Assembly: GCA_030141605.1 (NCBI GenBank)
Contig: JAQGDQ010001547.1
Coordinates: 1-25,000 of the forward strand
Direction of reading: 5' to 3'
DNA: 25,000 bases
Origin: Tubiluchus corallicola
Lineage: Eukaryota > Priapulida > Priapulimorpha > Priapulimorphida > Tubiluchidae
Program-made: the position numbers and the translations under genes
Shown: piece after piece, positions 1 to 12,700 of the stretch
Numbering within the stretch: position 1 is the first letter of the stretch
Layout: the number at the start of each line of letters is the position of its first letter
Notes under the pieces: model-generated
Seen by the model: the letters and a program-made list of their open reading frames with translations, nothing else
Told to the model about the DNA's origin: nothing
Database searches by the model: none

Positions 1-1084
<1,084 letters not shown>

Positions 1085-1591
1085 AACTGCTGTTGCTGCT
1101 GCATGTTGACGAAATTGTTACATAAATTATAACCTTTCTTTATAAACTCAATACCAAGCGAGAACAAAGACGAGACAAACCTTATTTTTCTGCCACAAAT
1201 TTAACGTCTATATCACACAATGTTCAAACTTTCACCACGCGATACGTTTCACGACCTTTATAAAGTGTCTGTGTTAAAAGCAGCTCGACCAGTTTCGAAG
1301 AATTCGCAGCGTTTCGTGCACTAATATTTTTACCCTCAGGGCGGCAAATGATTTACCGGTACCACCATTTTTCCGTGTCCGTCAACAAGTCAAAAGCCAC
1401 GCAAACGCCTACAAGAATAACGGACAGTAGCTCTCTTGGTCGAAGGATCCGTTTCGACAAAAAATGTATCATTTTGCAACATGTGATTTTGATTTGCATG
1501 TAAATGGTAATGATGATATTCTTGGATTTTTATAATTATAATATTAGCTTAACATTATTGCATTTATATTTTGTTACGATTTTGCATTACA
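1085..1591. other. Non-repetitive spacer without recognised gene
   Basis: Mixed-composition sequence between two repeats. Short open stretches occur on both strands, but none has start, splice and length support. No RNA gene seen. Confidence -1.
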
Positions 1592-2158
1592 TGTTTCAGT
1601 TGGTATCTGCCAGGTGGCAGCAGCAGCTATCAGTTGGTCTGTCACCATATAGTCATTAGTTTAATTATATTAGTCATTGTTTTAATACCCTTAGTAATCA
1701 AGTGGTGGATTTTTTAAATGGTGAAATGTGGAAGTTGTTCTATTTACAGAAGGAAATTTAGATGTTTCAGTTAGTCTCTGCCAGGTGGCAGCAGCAGCTG
1801 TCAGTTGGTCAGTCACCATATAGTGATTAATTTAATTATATTAGTCATTGTTTTAATACCCTCAATAATCATGTGGTGGATTTTTCAAAATGGTGAAATG
1901 TTAAAGTGGAAGTTGTTCTATTTACACAAGGAGGTTTACATGTTTCAGTTAGTCTCTGGCAGGTGGCAGCAGCAGCTATCAGTTGGTCTATCACCATATA
2001 GTCATTAGTTTAATTGTAATAGTCATTGTTTTAAGACCCTCAGTAATCATGTGGTAGATTTTCAAAATGGTGAAATGTTAAAGTGGAAGTTGTTCTATTT
2101 ACAGAAGGAAATTTGAGTTGGTCTCTGCCAGATGGCAGCAGCTATCAATTGGTCTGTC
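1592..2158 (+). repeat. Tandem repeat of about 175 bp, three copies plus a partial one
   Basis: Copies start with TGTTTCAG at 1592, 1763 and 1941. A shortened fourth runs from about 2115 to 2158. Each holds CTGCCAGGTGGCAG, a perfect inverted repeat with 6-bp arms, followed by GCAGCAGCT. The small ORF inside 1805-2008 is not conserved between copies and is not taken as a gene. Confidence -1.
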
Positions 2159-2312
2159 ATTTCAGAAACTTCCTTACATGTCACACTTGAAGCTAAAGGT
2201 TTGACGTGAAAATGAGCTGGTAAGATGAAACATAATTGTGAATAATGCGGAAAATAAAGAAAAAATTTTGACATGGAAATGACATAACAACAGTTTAAGA
2301 CTTGCAGATATT

Positions 2313-4929
2313 TAAGATACAGCTAATTTTGATACAGCCAATTTTGATACAGCTAAGATACAGCTAATCTTGATACGGCTAAGATACAGCTAATTTTGAT
2401 ACGGCTAAGATACAGCTAATTTTGATACTGCTAAGATACAGCTAATTTTGATACGACTAAGATACAGCCAATTTTGATACAGCTAAGACACAGCTAATCT
2501 TGATACGGCTAAGATACAGCTAATTTTCATACGGCTAAGATACTGCTAATCTTGATACGGCTAAGATACAGCTAATTTTGATGCAGCTAAGATACAGCTA
2601 ATTTTGATACAGCTAAGATACAGCTAATCTTGATACTGCTAAGATACAGCTAATCTTGATACTGCTAAGATACAGCTAATCTTTATACTGCTAAGATACA
2701 GCTAATCTTTATACTGCTAAGATACAGCTAATTTTAATACTGCTAAGATACAGCTAATTTTGATGCAGCTAAGATACAGTTAATTTTGATGCGGCTAAGA
2801 TACAGCTAATTCTGATACGGCTAAGATACAGCTAATTTTGCTACTGCTAAGATACAGCTAATTTTGATACTGCTAAGATACAGCTAATTTTGATACTGCT
2901 AAGATACAGATAATTTTGATACTGCTAAGATACAACTAATTTTGATACGGCCAAGGTACAGCTAATCTTGCTACTGCTGAGATACAGCTAATTTTGATAC
3001 AGCTAAGATACAGCTAATTTTGATACGGCTAAGATACAGCTAATTTTGCTACTGCTAAGATACAGCTAATTTTGATACTGCTAAGATACAGCTAATTTTG
3101 ATACAGCTAAGATACAGCTAATCTTTATACTGCTAAGATACAGCTAATTTTGATACTGCAAAGATACAGCTAATTTTGATGCAGCTAAGATACAGCTAAT
3201 TTTGATGCGGCTAAGATACAGCTAGATCTGATACGGCTAAGATACAGCTAATTTTGCTACTGCTAAGATACAGCTAATTTTGATACTGCTAAGATACAGC
3301 TAATTTTTATACTGCTAAGATATAGCTAATTTTTATACTGCTAAGATACAGTTAATCTTGATACTGCTAAGATACAGCTAATTTTGATACTGCTAAGATA
3401 CAGCTAATTTTGATACTGCTAAGATACAGCTAATTTTGATACAGCTAAGATACAGCTAATCTTGATACAGCTAAGATACAGCTAGTCTTGATACTGCTAA
3501 GATACAGATAATTTTGATACTGCTAAGATACAGCTAATTTTGATACAGCTAAGATACAGCTAATCTTGATACTGCTAAGATACAGCTAATCTTGATACAG
3601 CTAAGATACAGCTAATCTTGATACTGCTAAGATACAGCTAATTTTGATACGGCCAAGGTACAGCTAATCTTGATACAGCTAAGAAACAGCTAATCTTGAT
3701 ACTGCTACGATACTACTAATCTTGCTACTGCTAACATACAGCTAATTTTGATACTGCTAAGATACAGCTAATTTTGATACTGCTGAGATACAGCTAATGT
3801 TGATACAGCTAAGATACAGCTAATTTTGATACTGCTAAGATACAGCTAATCTTTATACTGCTAAGATACAGCTAATCTTTATACTGCTAAGATACAGCTA
3901 ATTTTGATACAGCTAAGATACAGCTAATCTTGATACTGCTAAGATACAGCTAATCTTGATACTGCTAAGATACAGCTAATCTTGATACAGCTAAGATACA
4001 GCTAATTTTGACACGGCTAAGATACAGCTAACTTTGATACGGCTAAGATACAGCTAATTTTTATACTGCTAAAATACAGCTAATCTTGATACTGCTAAGA
4101 TACAGCTAATTGTGATGCAGCTAAGATACAGCTAATTTTGATACAGCTAATCTTGATACTGCTAAGATACAGCTAATCTTGATACTGCTAAGATACAGCT
4201 AATCTTTATACTGCTAAGATACAGCTAATCTTGATACGGCTAAGATACAGCTAACCTTGATACAGCTAAGATACAGCTAATCTTGATACTGCTAAGATAC
4301 AGCTAATCTTTATACTGCTAAGATACAGCTAATTTTGATACTGCTAAGATACAGCTAATCTTGATACTGCTAAGATACAGCTAATCTTTATACTGCTAAG
4401 ATACAGCTAATTTTGATACTGCTAAGATACAGCTAATTTTGATGCAGCTAAGATACAGCTAATTTTGATGCGGCTAAGATACAGCTAATTCTGATACGGC
4501 TAAGATACAGCTAATTTTGCTACTGCTAAGATACAGCTAATCTTTATACTGCTAAGATACAGCTAATTTTGATACTGCTAGGATACATCTAATTTTGATA
4601 CGGCCAAGGTACAGCTAATCTTTATACTGCTAAGATACAGCTAATCTTTATACTGCTAAGATACAGCTAATTTTGATACAGCTAAGATACAGCTAATCTT
4701 GATACTGCTAAGATACAGCTAATCTTGATACTGCTAAGATACAGCTAATCTTGATACTGCTAAGATACAGCTAATCTTGATACAGCTAAGATACAGCTAA
4801 TCTTGATACTGCTAAGATACAGCTAATTTTGATACTGCTAAGATACAGCTAATTTTGATACAGCTAAGGTACAGCTAATTTTGATACAGCTAAGATACAG
4901 CTAATTTTGATACAGCTAAGATACAGCTC
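2313..4929 (+). repeat. 26-bp satellite, about 100 copies
   Basis: The unit pairs two related half-units, GATACAGCTAATTTT (15 bp) and GATACGGCTAA (11 bp). The second varies between GATACGGC, GATACTGC, GATACAGC and GATGCAGC. Short blocks of several units recur in the same order (for example near 2760-2850, 3175-3260 and 4440-4520), which suggests higher-order duplication. Ends are sharp at both sides. Confidence -1.
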
Positions 4930-5587
4930 ATCCGGCTCTACATATTTATCTCGACAGGCTCTTTGTCTCTCTATTAGAGTCTCTCTCCCTAAAAACTGCA
5001 AGGGGACATTTGTAAAGCCACAGGAAGAAAATCGAAATTGAAACCTTTTTTATAGCATTTTAACTTTATTAACGAACCCGCAGAAATGCTAGATGTTTCA
5101 CTATGCAAAAGTTCATTTGTATTACATCTTGCCAAACTTGGACTACGTATATAATAATGTCATTGGATCACTTGATACAGCGCAACATTTTTTAGCCATG
5201 AACATCATCTGTTTGATCAAAGTTCTACGTGAACTTTGCAAAAAGTGTTGATAAACTAATCAGCTTTTATGCCAATGTTTACATTATTATTAGACAAGAC
5301 CTTGCGTGCACGTGAACGTGTGTTGCGCGCGCAGCCATTAAAGCTACTGTTGTTAAAGTTGTTTGTGCTACTGTATCTGGTTGTGCTACACATTGTTACT
5401 GAGAGTTCGCTCTACTGTGTTTCAGTTTGTGAAATGTTACAAATGTACAAAGGTAACAAACAAACGAACAAACAAACTAGCTCAGCGTTTCGTGGAAAAT
5501 GAGAATAAAAACAAACAGAGCAGTAGAAAATTCAAAATACTAATAGATTTTAGGAGACAGTCAGTTTAAACAGTGTTAATCGTTACC
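4930..5587 (+). other. 5' flank of the seven-exon gene
   Basis: Unique sequence between the 26-bp satellite and the start codon, so the promoter and 5' UTR of the gene should lie here. No clear TATA box or initiator was found. A short CAAA(C/CG) run lies at 5458-5475. Two overlapping ORFs (5269-5569) have no recognisable content. Confidence -1.
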
Positions 5588-5674
5588 ATGGCAGCCGCGT
5601 CCGTCATTGTTCTCAGCGAGATTGTCGTTGAAGTTGGGAAGAAAATATCGAGCATAATCGACTCCTCCAAGCGG
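5588..5674 (+). CDS. Exon 1 of the helical-bundle/ankyrin gene
   Basis: Codes residues 1-29, starting MAAASVIVLSEIV and ending SSKR, an amphipathic helix. Donor is CGG|GTAATT, phase 0. The start context ACCATGG is strong, and an upstream in-frame stop lies 21 bases before it. No TATA box or initiator could be assigned upstream. Confidence -1.
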
Positions 5675-8099
5675 GTAATTTTTCCACTTATTTAAATTGT
5701 TTTTATATTTATAATCATAAATCTGATTTATTCTCCTTTTGCAGAAGTACAATGCATTACTTTACGCATAAATACACTTCATAATGTGTGAAATATGTCT
5801 ACAGTTATTTACATATATACAATAGTGTGCATAGAAGTTATCAATCAGTATTCTCTAATGCATCGCTGCACCTGTAAAATAAATAAATATGAATTATAAT
5901 AATATTATAATATTGTATTTAAAATTTAAAACCAAATTAATGATGTAAATTGTACGATGCTAGGATTAAATTTGTAAAAACTGTAAATGTGAATAAACTA
6001 CTGCAATTATTATCATCAGTTTTCCATTAGACTTAAACAATGTTTGCTCAATTGTGTATCATGTCATTATAGTAGTATCGTATCATTATATCATGTCATT
6101 ATAGTAGTTTCGTATCATTATATCATGTCATTATAATAGTTTCCTATCATTATATCATGTCATTATAGTAGTTTAGTATCATTATATCATGTCATTATAG
6201 TAGTTTCATATCATTATATCATGTCATTATAGTAGTTTTGTATCATTATATCATGTCATTATAGTAGTTTCATATCATTATATCATGTCATTATAATAGT
6301 TTCCTATCATTATATCATGTCATTATAGTAGTTTCGTATCATTATATCATGTCATTATAGTAGTTTCGTATCATTATATCATGTCATTATAGTAGTTTCG
6401 TATCATTTTATCATGTCATTATAGTAGTTTCGTATCATTATATCATGTCATTATAGTAGTTTCGTATCATTATATCATGTCATTATAGTAGTTTCATATC
6501 ATTATATCATGTCATTATAGTAGTTTCGTATCATTATATCATGTCATTATAGTAGTTTCGTATCATTATATCATGTCATTATAGTAGTTTCGTATCATTA
6601 TATCATGTCATTATAGTAGTTTCGTATCATTATATCATGTCATTATAGTAGTTTCGTATCTTTATATCATGTCATTATAGTAGTTTCATATCGTTATATT
6701 ATGTCATTATAGTAGTTTCGTATCTTTATATCATGTCATTATAGTAGTTTCGTATCATTATATCATGTCATTATAGTAGTTTCGTATCTTTATATCATGT
6801 CATTATAGTAGTTTCGTATCGTTATATTATGTCATTATAGTAGTTTCGTATCTTTATATCATGTCATTATAGTAGTTTCGTATCTTTATATCATGTCATT
6901 ATAGTAGTTTCGTATCATTATATCATGTCATTATAATAGTTTCCTATCATTATATCATGTCATTATAGTAGTTTAGTATCATTATATCATGTCATTATAG
7001 TAGTTTCGTATCATTATATCATGTCATTATAGTAGTTTCGTATCTTTATATCATGTCATTATAGTAGTTTCATATCGTTATATTATGTCATTATAGTAGT
7101 TTCGTATCTTTATATCATGTCATTATAGTAGTTTTGTATCATTATATCATGTCATTATAGTAGTTTCGTATCATTTTATCATGTCATTATAGTAGTTTCG
7201 TATCATTATATCATGTCATTATAGTAGTTTCGTATCATTATATCATGTCATTATAGTAGTTTCATATCATTATATCATGTCATTATAGTAGTTTCGTATC
7301 ATTATATCATGTCATTATAGTAGTTTCGTATCATTATATCATGTCATTATAGTAGTTTCGTATCTTTATATCATGTCATTATAGTAGTTTCGTATCGTTA
7401 TATTATGTCATTATAGTAGTTTCGTATCTTTATATCATGTCATTATAGTAGTTTCGTATCATTATATCATGTCATTATAGTAATTTCATATCATTATATC
7501 ATGTCATTATAGTAGCTTCATATCATTGTATCATGTCATTATAAACTAGTTCCTGTATGTAATTGAAGTACTGAATTATTCAAATCTACAGTTTAGGTTC
7601 GAATCGAATTCGAACTAAAAGACTCGTTCGAATCGAAGTCGAACGTTCGATGTTCGATAGTCTAGAGGTCGTGGAGGACTTGTATTTCCAAACAGTGCCT
7701 AGGTCAAGTCAAGACCATGTTCTCCCCAAGCTTAGTTTCAAAACTTTAACAACAATGCGGGTCACTAGATCGTAACATAAAAAAAATTAATATGATTTTG
7801 GCAGGAACACTAAAACATGATTGTAATGTTTGGGCCCGTGTATATATATATATGAGATAACACTTAAGTAAGATTAAAGTAATTGTGAGAGACTACTACT
7901 TCATGATGCCCAAAGTCAAAAAATTCATGTTTGAGTTGCTTTATTACGTTTTATCTGTAAAAAATCATAACAAAATCTAACAAACTAATTTGAGCCAAAA
8001 GGAAAACAAAGAAATTAATAATAAAGTCAGACCGAACAATCAAAATAAACTTACATCATGGCTCTACTACTCTTGACAAATAAATGGTTTAACTGAGAC

Positions 8100-8130
<31 letters not shown>

Positions 8131-9288
8131 TCTCTTAGCCAAAAACAGACTGCCAACTAACCAGGTAAACTAGCTCTGTCAGTAGAGCATGACAGAAAGA
8201 AGCCAAGTCAAGACATACATACATGAATTGCAGTTAAAGGACAGTATAGGGAGGTTTACAGAATGAGAGAACACTGAAGTAATAAAATAACCTAAAATCC
8301 TTCACAGTAATTATTTAATCCAAAATTTAGTTTTGCAAATGGAGGCTACGACATTATCATTTAGACACGCAATGACGATCAACTTTTAATTCAATTCAAC
8401 TATGATTTGTTACTTATCATTACAATGATCAATGTCATTGTTTTAGGTCAAAGCATACAACAGTTGTTGCGAATCGATGGCTTCCAGTGCCGAGTCCATG
8501 AAACCTGTAATAGACAGACTACACGCATGCGCAGGCGAACACGACCAAGCGGTGTTTCTTCCAGCTCTGGAAAACTATTTAAAAGTGCTGGCAGGTAGGA
8601 AGCTGTTATAGCAAAATTAGTTTTTCCTCAAATTCATCAGCTGGGTTCAGCTTGCTTACAAGTGGGCTGTTTTCTTGAAGCATAATGTACCTACGCAAAG
8701 CAAAAGATTTGTTGACTTGTGGCGCCATCTGAAGGTTGATCAGACAAACATTAATTGACGTGGTCGCTTATTAGCAGAAAAGAGAAGGAAAAATTTATCA
8801 GCTGGGCTCAGCTTGCTTACAAGTGGGCTGTTTTGAAATGATTCTCGAAGCATAATGTGCCTACGCAGAGGGAAAGTTTGTTGACTTGTGGCGCCATCTG
8901 AAGGTTTATCAGACAAATATTAATTGACGTGGCCGCTTATTAGCAGAAAAGAGAAGGAAAAATTTATCAGCTGGGCTCAGCTTGCTTACAAGTGGGCTGT
9001 TTTGAAATGATTCTTGAAGCATAATGTACCTGCGCAGAGCGAAAGATTTGTTGACTTGTGGCGCCATCTTAAGGTTGATCAGGCAAATATTAATTGAATT
9101 TAATTAATAAATCATCTTTGTTTCTCCTACTCTTAGGTTTCAGTACATTTCTTTTCGATAAATTTGATTACCTGATAATTTGCTTTTTTAAACAGAAATC
9201 GAAAATTACGTGAACAAAATTCAGGATTATCATACCATCAGAAAAGCCACGAAAATATCAGAAATTGAGTAAGTTATAATTAGCATTT

Positions 9289-9377
<89 letters not shown>

Positions 9378-9740
9378 CTCATCTCGTATCTCTCTCCCCT
9401 CTCTCTCTCTCTCATCATCTCATCTCGTATCTCTCTCTCCCTCTCCCATTTTCCTCTCTCGCTCTCTCTCTCTCCCCCCTCTCTCTTCCATTTTCCTCTC
9501 TCTCTCTCCCCGCTCTCTCTCTCTCTCTCCCTCTCCCCCTCTCTCCCTCCCTCTTGCTCTCTCTCTCTCTCTCTCTCTCCCTCTCTCTTGCTCTTTCTCT
9601 CACTCTCTCTCCTGTTCTCTCTCTCTCTCTCTCTCCTGTTCTCTCTCTCCCTCTGTCGCTCTCTCTCTCTCCCTCTCTCCTCCTCTCTCTCTCTCTTCCC
9701 CCCTCTCTCTCTTCCTCTCCCATTTTCCTCTCTCTCTCTC

Positions 9741-9771
<31 letters not shown>

Positions 9772-12700
9772 CCCTCTCCCCCGACTTTTACCTGTTATTT
9801 CACTGTTACCGTTGTATTACATACACAGCTTTTGAAATCTATAATATTTTTCAGAAATAAAATAAATCAACTACACGACAAGCTAAACCAAGCCATAATG
9901 GTGCTGTGCACAGCTGTGAATTCTGCTAGAATTACAACACCACCAATGCACGTAAGTAAACCTAGCAGAGGGGACATTTAATTACATTACTTAAACTGTT
10001 TGTGGTGTGCTAAAGGAAAGAACAAGTCACTCAGCATGTTGGGTTTATTTTACTATTATCACTTAAACTGTTTGTGGTGTGCTAAAGGAAAGAACAAGTC
10101 ACTCAGCATGTTGGGTTTATTTTACTGTTATCACTTAAACTGTTTGTGGTGTGCTAAAGGAAAAAACAAGTCACTCAGTAGGTTGGGTTAATTTTACTGT
10201 TATCACTTAAACTGTTTGTGGTGTGCTAAAGGAAAGAACAAGTCACTCAGCATGTTGGGTTTATTTTACTGTTATCACTTAAACTGTTTGTGGTGTGCTA
10301 AAGGAAAGAACAAGTCACTCAGCATGTTGGGTTTATTTTACTGTTATCACTTAAACTGTTTGTGGTGTGCTAAAGGAAAGAACAAGTCACTCAGCATGTT
10401 GGGTTTATTTTACTGTTATCACTTAAACTGTTTGTGGTGTGCTAAAGGAAAGAACAAGTCACTCAGCATGTTGGGTTTATTTTACTGTTATCACTTAAAC
10501 TGTTTGTGGTGTGCTAAAGGAAAGAACAAGTCACTCAGTATGTTGGGTTTATTTTACTGTTATCACTTAAACTGTTTGTGGTGTGCTAAAGGAAAGAACA
10601 AGTCACTCAGCATGTTGGGTTTATTTTACTGTTATCACTTAAACTGTTTGTGGTGTGCTAAAGGAAAGAACAAGTCAGTCAGCACGTTGGGTTTATTTTA
10701 CTGTTATTACTTAAACTGTTTGTGGTGTGCTAAAGGAAAGAACAAGTCACTCAGCATGTTGGGTTTATTTTACTGTTATCACTTAAACTGTTTGTGGTGT
10801 GCTAAAGGAAAGAACAAGTCAGTCAGCACGTTGGGTTTATTTTACTGTTATCACTTAAACTTAGAAAAATATAACAAAGAAATTTGCAAAGAAACTGCTT
10901 ATAAAGCATAAGTATAAAATATACTACCTCTCAATATATATATATATATATATATGTATATAGATAGGTATATATATTGTACTGTTATTTTATTTATTTA
11001 TGTATTATGTATATTATGTATATTTATGTATTTATGTATATATGCCTCTGTATATATATACATATATACACAATAACACATACTTTCAACCTGAATCGTT
11101 ACCCATAATTCCTACCTAATACTTTCCTTCATTGGTCTTCATTAGGTCTGTTTTAAAATAACGTTTGAAGCTACTGATCAATGGTTATCAAATCCCGCAT
11201 CGAGTACCTGACAAATATTGTGCACTGAAGAAGCTGATGAATAGTACCATAGTTTCGTTTGAACCCAGAGTTTCTAAATGTTATAAATAATTATCCACAA
11301 TAGGGTAATTAAACAGATATTTATTTATAAACGATTCTTTCCAAGATCTTGTATTTCTCGTATTTGGATGTTTAAGATGTGACATGTTTTAAATGCTTTC
11401 AGGAAAAGATTGCCAGTGAAAGAATGAAGTTTCAACATTCTATTGTTAATGATCGAACAAGGATTGAGAATGAACTAAATGAAGAAATGGATCAGCTAGA
11501 AAAAGGTGAGAAAAAAACATGTTTGAATTACTAGAAAAAGGTGAGAAACAATCAGTTGGATCAGCTAGAAAAAGGTGAGAAAAATAATGAGTTGGATAAG
11601 CTAGAAAAAGGTGAGAAAAACAATAAGTTGGAACAGCTAGAAAAAGGTGAGAAACAATAAGTTCGATCAGCTATAAAAAGGTGAGAAAAACAATAAGTTG
11701 GAATAACTAGAAAAAGGTGAGAAACAATAAGTTCGATCAGCTATAAAAAGGTGAGAAAAACAATAAGTTGGAATAACTAGAAAAAGGTGAGAAAAACAAT
11801 AAGTTGGAATAACTAGAAAAAGGTGAGAAAAACAATAAGTTGGAACAGCTAGAAAAAGGTGAGAAAAAACAATAAGTTGGAACAGCTAGAAAAAGGTGAG
11901 AAAAAACAATAAGTTGGAATAACTAGAAAAAGGTGAGAAAAACAATAAGTTGGAACAGCTAGAAAAAAGTGAGAAAAACAATAAGTTGGAATAACTAGAA
12001 AAAGGTGAGAAAAACAATAAGTTGGAACAGCTAGAAAAAGGTGAGAAAAAACAATAAGTCGGATCAGCTAGAAAAAGGCAAGAAAAACAATAAGTCGGAT
12101 CAGCTAGAAAAACAATAAGTACTTTGACGGACTTTTCCTGACCCACATGCATATACAGACCATTCAGTAAAATAGAACTGTTTGTAGCTGCTTGTGGTGG
12201 TCTGTGAATTCGTACGAGCCAAGGTGCGTGAACAGCCAAGAAGGCACGCAAAACCATAAAGTCTTGACTTACGAAACCAAAATTATTCACAAATATTCAG
12301 GTCATACTAAACGTTTCAGGTAGAAGATGGCGTAAAACGATCAAGACTCAGGCTCTCTTTGTCCTGAACTGCAGGGGGGTGGCTGTTTTTGGTAAACCTA
12401 CGGATGCGCAGTAGATCTTTGCGCATAGACAAAACTGTGTCGCCCATATTGCGTATCATCTTAACAAGTTCTGAATAACAACTATATCAATTTTCAAACG
12501 TCTATGATATCAAGGACCAAAAGTCTGGAATGAGATTTGTCAATCCGCAAAAAATAGCAGATCTATTACTAGATTTAAAAAAATGCTAAAAAATCAAATT
12601 TTAACTAAATATCAGTGAGTAATCAAAACTTCTATCAGTATCCATCCTCACAGTAGTTGCAAAACGGTGGTGTTAGCTTAATCAAGTTATCTTAATTTTA

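Noticed and set aside
2313-7543. CRISPR array
   Set aside because: The 26-bp and 32-bp arrays are head-to-tail tandem repeats without unique spacers, in a eukaryotic setting.
9415-9860. Ser/Leu-rich and Arg/Glu-rich ORFs in the CT tract
   Set aside because: Pure dinucleotide repeat inside intron 3; open frames are expected from composition alone.
10216-10911. 231-aa repeat ORF as a real gene
   Set aside because: It lies inside an intron with intact flanking splice sites, one unit of the same array has a stop in this frame, and the sequence has no signal or domain.
11886-12290. 134-aa minus-strand ORF rich in FFSPFSS
   Set aside because: Most of it is the reverse reading of the 36-bp donor array; no support as a gene.
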